Assembly (NCBI GenBank): GCA_035293805.1
Contig: DATGMD010000013.1
Span: 18,810-82,809 of the forward strand
DNA length: 64,000 nt
Reading direction: 5' to 3'
DNA from: JAJPHF01 sp035293805
GTDB taxonomy: Bacteria; Chloroflexota; UBA6077; JAJPHF01
A program made the translations under genes and the position numbers. Shown one piece after another: positions 40,917 through 49,307 of this stretch. A model generated the notes under the pieces. The model did no database searches. It was not told the origin of the DNA and saw only the letters and a list, made by a program, of their open reading frames with translations. Positions within the stretch are counted from its first letter, which is position 1. Each line of letters starts with the position of its first letter.

Positions 40917-41702
40917 CTAGCGCGTCGACGACGCGGCGGGCATGTTCCGCGGCAGCGGGCGGCCGGCCAGAAAGCCGCCGTCCACGTGCAACACCTCGCC
41001 CGTCACCCACGCGGCGTCGTCCGAGGCTAGGTAGGCGATCGCTCGCGCGATGTCGTCCGCGCGCCCCAGCCGGTCGAGCGGGATCATCTGCAGGAACGCG
41101 TTCTGGTACTCCGCCGTCGAGCCCTGCTCGGGGCCGGGCACCAGGCCGGGCGCCACGGCGTTCACGCGGATGCCGTACTGGCCCAGCTCCAGCGCCATCA
41201 CCTTCACCACCATCACTACGCCCGCCTTCGACGCGCAGTGCGACACCCCGTTCATGCGCGCCGACTCGGCGGCCGTCGAGGCCAGGCAGACGATCGCGCC
41301 CCCGTGGCCCTGCGCCACCATCGCCCGCGCGGCCGCCTGGCACACCAGGAACGTGCCCTTTAGGTTCGTGTCCAGTTCCAGGTCCCAGGCCGCCTCGTCC
41401 ATCTCCAGCACGGGCGCGAAGCTGCCCTCGCCCGCGCTGTTCACCACCACGTCCAGGCGACCCAGCGTGCCCACCGTCCGCTCGACCATCGCCGTCACCG
41501 CCGCCCGGTCCCGCACGTCGGCCGGCACCGCGATCGCGCGCTTGCCCTCGGCGGCGAGTCCGTCCGCGGCCGCCTGCGCGCGCTCCGCCCGCACGTCGTT
41601 GATCGCGACCGCGGCGCCCAGGCTGGCCAGCAGCCGCGCGGTCGTCAAGCCGATGTGCTGCCCCCCGCCGGTGACGAGGGCCACCTTCCCGCTGAAATCC
41701 AT
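40917..41702 (-). CDS. Short-chain dehydrogenase/reductase with Tyr-to-His active site
   Basis: A 261-residue classical SDR. The Rossmann motif is VTGGGQHIG (residues 10-18), followed by NDVRAERAQ, ADVRDR, the NSAGEG block and the C-terminal PLDRLGRADDIARAIAYLAS and VTGEVLHVDGGF. The catalytic triad is altered: the usual Tyr-x-x-x-Lys reads His-Cys-Ala-Ser-Lys (VSHCASKAGVV), a one-base change from TAC to CAC; Ser and Lys are present. ATG 41702 is preceded by GGGAGG about 10 nt away. The small cupin gene ends 23 nt upstream, so the two are one operon. Activity is uncertain. Confidence 0.88.
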   Translation of the reverse strand: MDFSGKVALVTGGGQHIGLTTARLLASLGAAVAINDVRAERAQAAADGLAAEGKRAIAVPADVRDRAAVTAMVERTVGTLGRLDVVVNSAGEGSFAPVLEMDEAAWDLELDTNLKGTFLVCQAAARAMVAQGHGGAIVCLASTAAESARMNGVSHCASKAGVVMVVKVMALELGQYGIRVNAVAPGLVPGPEQGSTAEYQNAFLQMIPLDRLGRADDIARAIAYLASDDAAWVTGEVLHVDGGFLAGRPLPRNMPAASSTR

Positions 41703-41725
41703 CGCCGTCCGTCCTCCCACCTACG

Positions 41726-42127
41726 CTACGTTGCCGCGTCCGCGCTCGGGCTCCCCGGCTCGGGCGCGGGGCGAGGCACGTTCGTCGGCCACAGGCCCGC
41801 CCGGCGGCGGTGGCAGGTCAGGTAGGCGAAGCGCTCGCCCCCGGCCGCGATCGCTCGGCGCGCGCCCTTCGGGATCACGACCGCCCGGCCGGCCGCAATC
41901 TCCAGCGACTGGCCATCCACCCGCACCGCGCCCGCGCCCGCCACCCCCACCAGCAGCACGTCCACCTCGGCGTTCACGCTCTCGCCGAGCTGCTGCCCCG
42001 CGTCGAGCGCCATCAGGTTCACGTTCAGATCGGCGCTCTGCCGGGTCCAGAGGGGGCCGCGCTCCTCACTACCCTGCGCCAGCGCCAGCAGATCGACGAC
42101 CGCCACCAGCTCCACGCGCTCGTCCAC
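41726..42127 (-). CDS. Small single-domain cupin protein
   Basis: A 133-residue cupin. Residues about 30-105 give the barrel: NLMALDAGQQLGESVNAEVD, VLLVGVAGAGAVRVDG and GRAVVIPKGARRAI. The metal-binding His cluster of classic cupins is not obvious, since SVNAEVD stands where H.H....E is usual, so it may bind a ligand without metal. The start is GTG 42127 (42125-42127 on the minus strand). It is upstream of and probably co-transcribed with the SDR gene. Function unknown. Confidence 0.72.
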   Translation of the reverse strand: MDERVELVAVVDLLALAQGSEERGPLWTRQSADLNVNLMALDAGQQLGESVNAEVDVLLVGVAGAGAVRVDGQSLEIAAGRAVVIPKGARRAIAAGGERFAYLTCHRRRAGLWPTNVPRPAPEPGSPSADAAT

Positions 42128-42359
42128 GCTGTCTTGCTCCTCACGGTAGCGGGCCAGCCGCCCCGCGTCGCCCGCCGCCGCACTCTACCACGCGCACTGT
42201 TGCCGTGCCACGCGGGACGAACGGGATCCTGCTGTAACGTTCCTCGCCCGGGCGCGTTCTCCCCTACGACGGCGGGCACCGCCGGCGGCGCCGCGGCCCG
42301 CCGGCGCCCGCCCTGATGCCGCCGAGGCGACAACCGCCTCGGCGAGTAGGGAGGAGCAC

Positions 42360-42959
42360 GTGAGCAAGCGGACCTGGGCGCTCATCACGCTGAGCCAGAC
42401 CACCTTGTTGGCGCTGGGCCTGGCGTTCGTCACGGCGCGCGGCGGAGCCGCCGCCCCAAGCCCCGCGCCGGCGCCCGCCGACCGCCCGGCCAGTGTCGCG
42501 GCGCAGGAGGCCCCGCCGCCCGACTTCGTGCCGACCATCACCCGGGCGGAGGCCCGGGCGATCATCGACGCGGCGATCCCGAAGGCGCAGGAGCTGCACG
42601 GCACGATGACCGTGGTCGTCCTCGACGCCGGCGGCAACCTCGTTTCGCTGGACCGCATGGACGGTCGCGGTCCCACCTGGGACACGTTCGCCATCGGCAA
42701 GGCGATGGGTGCGCTCAGCAGCCGTCGCCCCACCCGCGACTTCCCCCAGCTCATGAACGATCGGCCCGACCGCTACTTCGGCACCCTGGCGACGTTGGGC
42801 CGCGAGGTCTACATGGTGAACGGTGGCCAGCCGCTCGTGGTGGACGGGCACATCGTCGGCGCCGTCGGCGTCGCCGGCCTGGGGCCGGGCGAGGACGACA
42901 TGGCCGCTGAGGCGGGCATTGCCGCCTGGCAGGCTATGCGTCCGACCGTGCGCCGCTAA
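42360..42959 (+). CDS. Exported GlcG/HbpS-like protein
   Basis: A 199-residue protein with an N-terminal signal (about residues 8-30, LSQTTLLALGLAFVTA), an Ala/Pro linker, and a GlcG/HbpS domain from about residue 60: ITRAEARAIIDAAIPKAQEL, VVVLDAGGNLVSLDRMDG, SIGKAMGAL-like AIGKAMGAL, and GQPLVVDGHIVGAVGVAGL. Family members include the heme-binding sensor HbpS and adducts of glycolate or cobalamin metabolism genes; the exact role is unknown. GTG 42360 follows GGGAGGAGCAC. It stands alone between a leftward operon and a leftward esterase gene. Confidence 0.85.
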   Translation: MSKRTWALITLSQTTLLALGLAFVTARGGAAAPSPAPAPADRPASVAAQEAPPPDFVPTITRAEARAIIDAAIPKAQELHGTMTVVVLDAGGNLVSLDRMDGRGPTWDTFAIGKAMGALSSRRPTRDFPQLMNDRPDRYFGTLATLGREVYMVNGGQPLVVDGHIVGAVGVAGLGPGEDDMAAEAGIAAWQAMRPTVRR

Positions 42960-43141
42960 GCGCCCGGCCAGGGATGATACATATGGTTCGCTTCGCCGAA
43001 CAGATACACTAACCTGGGCCGGCAGCTTAGGCGCGAGTCGCCCGCCGGGCGCGGTCGGTGGGGGCGGTCCAGCCGCGGGGGCTGCGCCGGCGGCCGCGTC
43101 CGGGGGCCAGCCCCGGCCTCAAGAGCGCGCCCTCTCGCGGG

Positions 43142-44122
43142 CTACCGCGGCTCGACGGGCGGCGCGCAGGCGGCGAGCGTCGCCGCGTCGGTCGTCGTCC
43201 GCGCCCGCCCCTTCTCGCCCGTCAGCGCCTGGCTGTAGAACGCCAGGTAGTCGGCCACGTGGGCCGTCCAGTACTCGCTCTCGTGGTCGCCCTCCCAGAC
43301 CTGCCAGGTGTGCGATACACCCCGCTTGTCCAGCGTGTCGTGTAGCAGCTCGATCCGCGGCAGCCAGGGGTCGGCGCCGCCCGCGTCGAGCCAGATGTCG
43401 ATCGCGTCCAGTCCGTCGTCGCGGCGCGCGAGCGTGATCGGGTCCACCTTGGCGAAGGTCTCCCGGTCGGCGAAGTAGTAGGGCGCCTCCGCGCGCGGGC
43501 GCAGCGTCGGGCTGTGCGCCCCCGCTACGCCGAACACGTCCGGGTGGTTGAACGCCAGCTGCAGCGCCCCGTGCCCGCCCATCGACAGCCCGCCCACCGC
43601 CCGGCTGGCCCGGTCGGGCAAGGTACGGTATGTCGCGTCCACGTAGTGGACCAGGTCCTCGGCGATTGCGTCACCCCAGCGCGGTCCATCCGCGTGGTTC
43701 AGCCAGTACCCCTCGTCGCCCTGTGGCAGCACAATGATGAGCGCCTGAATCCGGCCCGCGCCCAGCAGGCAGGCGGCTGTCGTGTCCACGCCGTAGCCCA
43801 GCCACTCGCGGTTGTCGCCGCCGATACCGTGCAGCAGGTACAGGACCGGATAGCGGTGGGCGCTGTCGGCATCGTAGTCGGGGGGCAGCCAGACCAGATA
43901 GGAGAGGTCCTGGCCCAGCGCCGGGCTGTAGAACGCCACGTCCAGCACCGAGTCCGCCTCGGGCACCGAGTCCGCCTCGGGCGCTGCCCCGGCCGCGGCC
44001 TCGGCGGCCGGATCGAGTGCGTCGCCGTCGGGCTCGGCGTGGAGACCGCAGCCAGCCAGCGCCGCGACGAGCAGCAGGATACCGAGAAGATACCCGCCTG
44101 CTCGGATGCCTGCCCTGCCCAT
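43142..44122 (-). CDS. Lipoprotein esterase of the esterase-D/feruloyl-esterase type
   Basis: A 326-residue lipoprotein with lipobox AALAGC (Cys at about residue 25) followed by an acidic linker and an alpha/beta hydrolase of the putative-esterase (Ag85/EsD) group. Motifs are YPVLYLLHGIGGDNREW, the nucleophile elbow AVGGLSMGGHGALQLAF (Ser), the Asp in DIWLDAGGADPW and the His in EGDHESEYW. The linker contains an exact 18-bp tandem duplication (43946-43981) that repeats EADSVP. ATG 44122 is preferred over GTG 44128; no strong ribosome site is seen. It probably hydrolyses esters outside the membrane. Confidence 0.87.
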   Translation of the reverse strand: MGRAGIRAGGYLLGILLLVAALAGCGLHAEPDGDALDPAAEAAAGAAPEADSVPEADSVLDVAFYSPALGQDLSYLVWLPPDYDADSAHRYPVLYLLHGIGGDNREWLGYGVDTTAACLLGAGRIQALIIVLPQGDEGYWLNHADGPRWGDAIAEDLVHYVDATYRTLPDRASRAVGGLSMGGHGALQLAFNHPDVFGVAGAHSPTLRPRAEAPYYFADRETFAKVDPITLARRDDGLDAIDIWLDAGGADPWLPRIELLHDTLDKRGVSHTWQVWEGDHESEYWTAHVADYLAFYSQALTGEKGRARTTTDAATLAACAPPVEPR

Positions 44123-44264
44123 GCCCACCGGCTCGTGTCGCTGCTGCCCGCGCTCGCCCGAATGATACGCGCTCGGCCGCCCCCTCGGCCAATACCACGC
44201 CGCCCCGTTGTGGCGGCCGCGCGGGCTATGCTATCCCTACCTTGAGCGTGGACGGAGGCAAGCA

Positions 44265-44567
44265 ATGCAGGTGCGGCTGCGCTTCTTCGCGGCGGCGCGC
44301 GAGGCGATGGGGCAGACGGCCACCACCCTGGACCTCCCCGATGGCAGCACCGTGGGCGACCTGCGCGCGCGCCTGCGCGCCGAGCATCCCGCCTTCGCCG
44401 CGCTGCCGCCCGACATGATGGTCAGCGTGAACCTGGAGTACCGCACGCCCGACTACCGACTGAGCGATGGCGACGAGGTCGCCTTCATCCCGCCGGTCAG
44501 CGGCGGCGCGGCTGGCGCCCGGCGCCGCGAGGACGAAGCATGTTCGAGATCACCGACGCGGTCCTGA
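44265..44567 (+). CDS. moaD: MoaD-type sulfur carrier with C-terminal extension
   Basis: The small subunit of molybdopterin synthase. Residues 1-81 are a complete MoaD: VRLRFFAAAREAMGQ, STVGDLRARL, VNLEYRTPDYRLSDGDEVAF and the end IPPVSGG. In MoaD the second Gly must be the last residue, because it is adenylated and thiocarboxylated. Here the frame continues for 19 residues (AAGARRREDEACSRSPTRS) and overlaps the moaE start by 28 nt. The carrier would need processing after Gly81 to work. ATG 44265 follows GGAGG. No moeB or protease gene is in the window. Confidence 0.88.
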   Translation: MQVRLRFFAAAREAMGQTATTLDLPDGSTVGDLRARLRAEHPAFAALPPDMMVSVNLEYRTPDYRLSDGDEVAFIPPVSGGAAGARRREDEACSRSPTRS

Positions 44568-44989
44568 CGGCCGATAGCGTCGCCGACGCCGTGCGCACGC
44601 CCGACTGCGGCGGCGTCGTCGTCTTCCTGGGCACCGTGCGCAGCCCCTCGCGCGGCCGCGAGGTCCGCTACCTCGAGTACGAGGCCTACCCCGAGATGGC
44701 GATCCCCAAGCTCCGCGAGATCGCGGCCGAGATCGCCGAGCGCTGGGGCCTCACCCGCGTCGCCATCCGCCATCGCGTCGGCCGGCTCGCGGTCGGCGAG
44801 GTCTCGGTGGCCATCGCGGTCGCCGCGCCCCATCGCCACGCCGCCTTCGAGGCCTGCGAGCACGCCATCGTGCGCCTCAAGCAGATCGTCCCCATCTGGA
44901 AGAAAGAGGTCTGGGCCGACGGCGAGGAGTGGATCGGCTGGGACTCGCAGTTCCCCCGCGACGCCGAGCAGCCCACTCCCGCCTCCTAG
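44540..44989 (+). CDS. moaE: Molybdopterin synthase catalytic subunit (MoaE)
   Basis: The large subunit of molybdopterin synthase, which converts precursor Z (cPMP) into molybdopterin with sulfur from MoaD. The 149 residues have the usual length, with CGGVVVFLGTVRSPSRGREV, LEYEAYPEMA, IRHRVGRLAVGEVSV and LKQIVPIWKKE, which contains the active-site Lys, then WIGWDSQF. It overlaps moaD. A ribosome site GAGGA lies just before the ATG. No other Moco gene is in the window. Confidence 0.95.
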   Translation: MFEITDAVLTADSVADAVRTPDCGGVVVFLGTVRSPSRGREVRYLEYEAYPEMAIPKLREIAAEIAERWGLTRVAIRHRVGRLAVGEVSVAIAVAAPHRHAAFEACEHAIVRLKQIVPIWKKEVWADGEEWIGWDSQFPRDAEQPTPAS

Positions 44990-45024
44990 CCCCCGCTCCG
45001 TCTCCCCGACGCCGCCCGCGGCGT

Positions 45025-45050
45025 GTGGCGCGGAATACTGCCAGCGCCAC
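45025..45050. repeat. 26-nt REP-like hairpin element, copy 2
   Basis: Arms GTGGCGC (45025-45031) and GCGCCAC (45044-45050) enclose GGAATACTGCCA. Flanks GCCCGCGGC and CCCGGCGCTGG also match the copy at 24965. It lies between moaE and a convergent J-domain gene. Confidence 0.65.
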
Positions 45051-45102
45051 TGCCCCCGTCCCGGCGCTGGAGCCACCGGGAGGGCCGGCGCCGCGGGGGC
45101 TT

Positions 45103-45128
45103 GGGGCGCGGCATACTGCCAGCGCCAC
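45103..45128. repeat. 26-nt REP-like hairpin element, copy 3
   Basis: A degenerate copy: left arm GGGGCGC (45103-45109), centre GGCATACTGCCA, right arm GCGCCAC (45122-45128). It follows copy 2 by 52 nt in the same direction. Confidence 0.6.
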
Positions 45129-45202
45129 TGGCCGCCGCCCCAACGCCGCCCGCCGCCACGTTGGACGCCCGCGCGGTCGTCGCCGGCGGCCGCCCGCGCT
45201 CC

Positions 45203-45643
45203 CTACCACCCAAACAGGGCCCGCAACAACCGCCGCGCGTACAGCAGCGCTAGCTCCTCCTCGTCGCGCGGCCGGTGCGAGGCGGCGCCGCTCCAGCTCC
45301 CCCGGCCGTACGCCCGCCAGCCTGTGCGGCCGCCGCTCAGGTCCACGTGCGCGCCGCGAACGACAGCGCCCGCCGCCGGCGGGCGCGACGCACGCCACCC
45401 GCCACCTGGCGCGTCCACGGGGACCCGCACGCGCCGCTCGCGCAGGTACCGCGCCCGGCGCGAGGGATCGCTCAGCACCTCGTACGCCGCGTTCAGCTCC
45501 TTCAGGCGCTGCTCGGCGTCGTCCCGCTCGGGGTGCAGGTCCGGGTGGTAGCGACGCGCCAGGCGGCGGTAGGCCCCGCGGATCTCCGCCTCGCTCGCGT
45601 CCGGACCGATCTCTAGGATCGCAAAATAGTCCCGCGGCACCAT
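45203..45643 (-). CDS. J-domain (DnaJ-like) protein
   Basis: A 146-residue protein with an N-terminal J domain (residues about 3-66): DYFAILEIGPDASEAEIRGA, YRRLARRYHPDLHPER with the essential HPD, and LNAAYEVLSDPSRRARYL. No zinc-finger or DnaJ C-terminal domain follows; instead a Gly/Arg/Trp-rich region of about 45 residues and a short helix (EEELALLYARRLLRALFGW). It should stimulate an Hsp70 ATPase on a particular client. ATG 45643 is chosen because the J domain starts five residues later. Confidence 0.9.
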   Translation of the reverse strand: MVPRDYFAILEIGPDASEAEIRGAYRRLARRYHPDLHPERDDAEQRLKELNAAYEVLSDPSRRARYLRERRVRVPVDAPGGGWRASRPPAAGAVVRGAHVDLSGGRTGWRAYGRGSWSGAASHRPRDEEELALLYARRLLRALFGW

Positions 45644-45716
45644 CACTTCCCTGCCCCATCTTTCGAGCCGGCCCGCGGGCCGGTTATCGCCTCCCTGCAC
45701 GCCGAGTGCCACCGCC

Positions 45717-46253
45717 TCACGGCAGCCCGCCCGGCGACGACGCGAGCAACGCGGCACGCTGGCGGGCGGCGATGCGGATCAGCGCGCGCGCGTCGCGCCG
45801 CACCAGCCGCAGCGCGTCCGCCACGGGGAAGTAGGCGACCTCCGCGATCTCCGCGTTCGGCCGGAAGGCGCCGCTCTGCCAGTAGCAAGTGAAGCCTACC
45901 ACCACCCGGCGCGGCGCCCCCAGCGTGGTCCAGGCGACCGGCGCCCCGATCTCGACCGTGGCGCCCAGCTCCTCGGCCAGCTCGCGCGCCAGGCCGGCCG
46001 CCGGCGACTCGACGCCGTGCAGGCAGCCGCCCAGCAGGCTCCAGCCGGGCGGCGGCAGGTACGTGTGCCGCCCGAGCAGCAGCCGCCCCTCGTCATCCCA
46101 GATCAGCGCCGCCACCGCCACCAGATAGTGCGTGTTGCTCCGCCACAGGATCGCCGCCCGCAGCCAGCCCGGCAGTGGCAACACCCGCCAAAGCTGCAGC
46201 AGTGGGGGCAGCAGCCAGTCCGTCGGCCGCGCCCGCGGGGCCATCCGCGCCAT
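45717..46253 (-). CDS. Nudix hydrolase
   Basis: A 178-residue Nudix protein. The Nudix box is GCLHGVESPAAGLARELAEE followed by LGA, matching GX5EX7REUXEEXGU. The N-terminal 60 residues are hydrophobic and basic (LPPLLQLWRVLPLPGWLRAA), then HYLVAVAALIWDDEGRLLLG. It hydrolyses a nucleoside diphosphate derivative; the N-terminus could attach it to the membrane. ATG 46253 has GGAG upstream; longer readings add only low-complexity sequence. Lies 73 nt upstream of the J-domain gene on the same strand. Confidence 0.9.
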   Translation of the reverse strand: MARMAPRARPTDWLLPPLLQLWRVLPLPGWLRAAILWRSNTHYLVAVAALIWDDEGRLLLGRHTYLPPPGWSLLGGCLHGVESPAAGLARELAEELGATVEIGAPVAWTTLGAPRRVVVGFTCYWQSGAFRPNAEIAEVAYFPVADALRLVRRDARALIRIAARQRAALLASSPGGLP

Positions 46254-46348
46254 GCCGTCGCTCCGTCGCTCGGCCACGTGGCCGGCCTCACCCCGATGAT
46301 ACCTGGCCCGGCGGCGTGCCTGAAGCCCCCCGTTCCGTGACTCTGCGC

Positions 46349-46381
46349 TTGAAAGATTCACCCTTCGGGTGAATCTTTCAA
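46349..46381. promoter_or_regulatory. Perfect 15-bp inverted repeat with TTC loop
   Basis: Arms TTGAAAGATTCACCC (46349-46363) and GGGTGAATCTTTCAA (46367-46381) are perfectly complementary. It is between divergent genes, so it is not a terminator for either. It is AT-richer than its surroundings and lies 36 nt before a -35 element. Confidence 0.6.
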
Positions 46382-46416
46382 ACCAGGATCCACGGATTTG
46401 GGAAGCCTATACGACG

Positions 46417-46445
46417 TTGACAGCGGCCGGGCGCTGGGGTACGCT
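46417..46445 (+). promoter_or_regulatory. Predicted sigma-70-type promoter
   Basis: TTGACA (46417-46422), 17 nt, TACGCT (46440-46445), about 100 nt before the SBP_5-type lipoprotein gene. Confidence 0.6.
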
Positions 46446-46546
46446 CGGGGCTGGGCGTCCGGCCGGCAGCACCGCCAGGCGCCCCCACCGCTCGGCCGGA
46501 CCGGCGCCGCGCGCCGTGGCCGCCAGGAGCAGCTAGGAGGCCGCCC

Positions 46547-48082
46547 ATGCGCGCTCGCTTCGGGTCCGCCACGCTCATCGCCCTGCTCGCGGCGTGTCTG
46601 GCGCTCGCCAGCGCCTGCCAGCCGTCTGGCCCGCGCCCCCAATCCAGCGGGCGCGTCGTCGCCACTATCGTCCTCCCCGGCGTCATGGTCGAGTCGATGA
46701 ACCCCTACGCCCACTCCACCACGCAGATCTACCCCACCTGGAAGCACGTCATCGAGCCGCTGGTCGAGTGGGACTGGAACAAGAAAGAGATCGTCGGCGT
46801 GCTCGCCGAGTCGTGGACGACGCCCGACCCGAACACCTGGCTGTTCAAGCTGCGCCAGGGCGTGAAGTTCCACGACGGCGGCGACTTCACCTCCGCCGAC
46901 GTGGTCCATTCCCTCAACCGCATCCAGACCGACCCCGACAGCAAGCAGGGCAGCAGCATCGCCGGCATCGACGCCGTCGAGGCCGTCGATCCCTACACCG
47001 TGCGCATCCACACCAAGACCCCCGACGCGGCGCTCCCCTTCCGCCTGTCGCAGCGCTTCATCACCAGCAAGGCCGTCTACGACCGCCTGGGCGCCGCCGA
47101 GGCCGACAAGCTCGCCATCGGCACCGGGCCGTACCAGTTCAAGGAGTGGGTGCCCGGCCAGCGCTTCGTGCTGGAGAAGAGCCCCACCTACCAGGGCCCC
47201 CGCCAGACCGCCGTCGACGAGGTCGTGTTCCGCAACATCCCCGAGGCCGAGGCGGCGATCACGGCCCTGCTCAACGGCGAGGTCGACCAGATCGTCAACA
47301 TCCCGCCCGAGAGCGTGGACCGCATCACCGGCAACGCCCACCGCGAGACCGTCCGCACCGTGAACATCATGTTCCTCGGCATGCACGCCGCGGTCCCCCA
47401 GTTCCGCAACAAGCTGGTGCGCCAGGCCGTCACCTACGCCATCGACAAGGAGGCGCTGACCAAGGGCGTGCTCAAGGGCATGGCCGACCCGATGGACGCG
47501 CCCATCGGCCCCGACCAGTACGGCTACAGCCCCGACTTGCAGCCCAAGTATACCTATGACCCGGCGAAGGCCAAGCAGCTCCTCGCCCAGGCCGGCTATC
47601 CCGACGGCTTCGACGTCGATTTCGTCGTGCCCGTCGGCCAGTACAACAAGCTCAAGGAGCTGGCCGAGGCCATCGCCAGCATGCTCGGCAACGTCGGCAT
47701 CCGCGCCCACATCCAGACGCAGGACCAGAACACCGGCTTCGCCGCCATCCAGCAGGGCAAGGCGCCCCTCTACATCTTCGGGCGCGGCAGCGTCATCGAC
47801 CCCGACGAGTACCTCGACCAATACTTCCACACCGGCGTCACCAAGCGGCTAGAATACTCGAACCCCGAGGTCGACGCCGCGCTCGAAGCCGAGCGCGCGG
47901 CATTCGACCCCAACCAGCGAGTGGCCCTGCTGCGCAAGGCGATGTCCCTGCTCATGGACGAGGCCCCGGCCGTCTGGCTGTTCCAGTACCAGGGCATCGA
48001 GGGCGTGAGCAACCGCTTCGACTACACGCCCAACCCCGGCGAGGACGTGTACGCCTGGGACCTCAAGCCGCGCGGCCGCTAG
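46547..48082 (+). CDS. Oligopeptide/nickel-type (SBP family 5) binding lipoprotein
   Basis: A 511-residue extracellular solute-binding protein of family 5 (DppA/OppA/NikA type). The lipobox LALASAC places the lipidated Cys at about residue 24. Family features are IEPLVEWDWNKKEIVGVLAE, WLFKLRQGVKFHDGGDFTSA with DVVHSLNRIQTD, YTVRIHTKTPDAALPFRLSQ, FRNKLVRQAVTYAIDKEAL and YDPAKAKQLLAQAGYPDGF. The ligand could be a peptide or another hydrophilic compound. ATG 46547 follows AGGAGG. It has its own promoter, and again no permease or ATPase follows; the next gene is another binding lipoprotein. Confidence 0.93.
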   Translation: MRARFGSATLIALLAACLALASACQPSGPRPQSSGRVVATIVLPGVMVESMNPYAHSTTQIYPTWKHVIEPLVEWDWNKKEIVGVLAESWTTPDPNTWLFKLRQGVKFHDGGDFTSADVVHSLNRIQTDPDSKQGSSIAGIDAVEAVDPYTVRIHTKTPDAALPFRLSQRFITSKAVYDRLGAAEADKLAIGTGPYQFKEWVPGQRFVLEKSPTYQGPRQTAVDEVVFRNIPEAEAAITALLNGEVDQIVNIPPESVDRITGNAHRETVRTVNIMFLGMHAAVPQFRNKLVRQAVTYAIDKEALTKGVLKGMADPMDAPIGPDQYGYSPDLQPKYTYDPAKAKQLLAQAGYPDGFDVDFVVPVGQYNKLKELAEAIASMLGNVGIRAHIQTQDQNTGFAAIQQGKAPLYIFGRGSVIDPDEYLDQYFHTGVTKRLEYSNPEVDAALEAERAAFDPNQRVALLRKAMSLLMDEAPAVWLFQYQGIEGVSNRFDYTPNPGEDVYAWDLKPRGR

Positions 48083-48144
48083 CCCCCCGCAGCTTGGGCC
48101 TGGCGGCATCCCGTCCGGATTCCCGAGAAGACAGGAGACCTGAC

Positions 48145-49290
48145 ATGCGGAGCATCCCCCTGCCCTGGCGCAGCCGCGGGCTCGCGCTCGGGCTGATCGC
48201 GAGCCTGCTGGCCGCCGCCTGCGCCGCGCCGGCCGCGCCCGCCCAGCCGGCGGCGCCCGCCGCGCCGGCGGCCGCCCCGGCCCCGGGCAACGCTACTCAG
48301 CCGGCCGCCGCCGCGCCGGCCCAGCCCGCCGGCGCGGCCGCCCACGTGCGCGTGGCCACGATCGGCTCGCTCTCCGACTCCGGCCTGTTCATCGCGCTCG
48401 AGCGCGGCTACTGGCAGGAGCAGGGCCTGAACGTCGAGCTGGTCCCGTTCGACAACATCGGCCTGATGGTCCCGGCGATGGGCACCGGCCAGGTCGAGGT
48501 GGGCGCCGGCTCGACCGCGCCGGGGCTGTTCAACGCCGTCCGCCGCGACGTCCCCCTCAAGATCGTCGCCGACAAGGGCAACGCCGCCCCGGGCTTCGGC
48601 TTCAGCGCGCTCGTTCTCCGCAAGGACCTCGCCGACAGCGGCGCCATCCGCGACTTCCCCGACCTGCGCGGCAAGACCGTCGCCGTGGTGGGCCTCTACC
48701 AGTCGGCCCACGCCTCGCTGCACCACGGCCTCGTCCAGGCCGGCGTGCCCGATAGCGAGGTGAACACCGTCGAGATGCCCTTCCCCGACATCATGGCCGC
48801 GCTCGGCAACCGCAGCATCGACGTGGGCTCGCTCATCGAGCCGTTCGTCGCCGCGGCCGTCGGCAACGGCGTCGGCGTGCGCTGGAAGGGCACCGACGAG
48901 ACCTATCCGAATTACCAGATCGCCATGCTGCTCTACGCCCCTCACTTCGCCGCGCCGGCCCAGCGCTCGGCCGCCGAGCGCTTCATGATCGGCTACCTCA
49001 AGGGCGTGCGCGACTACAACGACGCCTTCGTCAAGAACCAGGGCCGCGACGCGGTCATCGACATCCTCATCAAGCACACCCCCGTCAAGAACCGCGCCCA
49101 GTACGACGCGATGGTCCCCGCCGGCCTGCGGCCCGACGGCCGCGTGAACGTCGAGACCATCAAGGCCGACCAGGACTGGTACTACGCCGCCGGCCAGCAG
49201 ACCGAGAAGGTCGACGTGGACGCCATCGTGGACAACAGCTACGTCGACAACGCCGTGCGCGTCCTCGGCCCCTACAACGCCGGCACCTGA
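48145..49290 (+). CDS. NMT1-type substrate-binding lipoprotein (third subgroup)
   Basis: A 381-residue binding lipoprotein with lipobox LLAAAC (Cys at about residue 24) and a long Ala/Pro/Gln linker. The core ATIGSLSDSGLFIALERGYW is followed by NIGLMVPAMGTGQVEVGAGS and FPDLRGKTVAVVGLYQSAHA. It belongs to the ABC aliphatic sulfonate/nitrate superfamily but lacks the signature blocks of the six central paralogues. ATG 48145 follows AGGAGA; it lies 62 nt after the family-5 gene and probably shares its transcript. Ligand unknown. Confidence 0.9.
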   Translation: MRSIPLPWRSRGLALGLIASLLAAACAAPAAPAQPAAPAAPAAAPAPGNATQPAAAAPAQPAGAAAHVRVATIGSLSDSGLFIALERGYWQEQGLNVELVPFDNIGLMVPAMGTGQVEVGAGSTAPGLFNAVRRDVPLKIVADKGNAAPGFGFSALVLRKDLADSGAIRDFPDLRGKTVAVVGLYQSAHASLHHGLVQAGVPDSEVNTVEMPFPDIMAALGNRSIDVGSLIEPFVAAAVGNGVGVRWKGTDETYPNYQIAMLLYAPHFAAPAQRSAAERFMIGYLKGVRDYNDAFVKNQGRDAVIDILIKHTPVKNRAQYDAMVPAGLRPDGRVNVETIKADQDWYYAAGQQTEKVDVDAIVDNSYVDNAVRVLGPYNAGT

Positions 49291-49307
49291 CCACCTGGCC
49301 GCTACTC

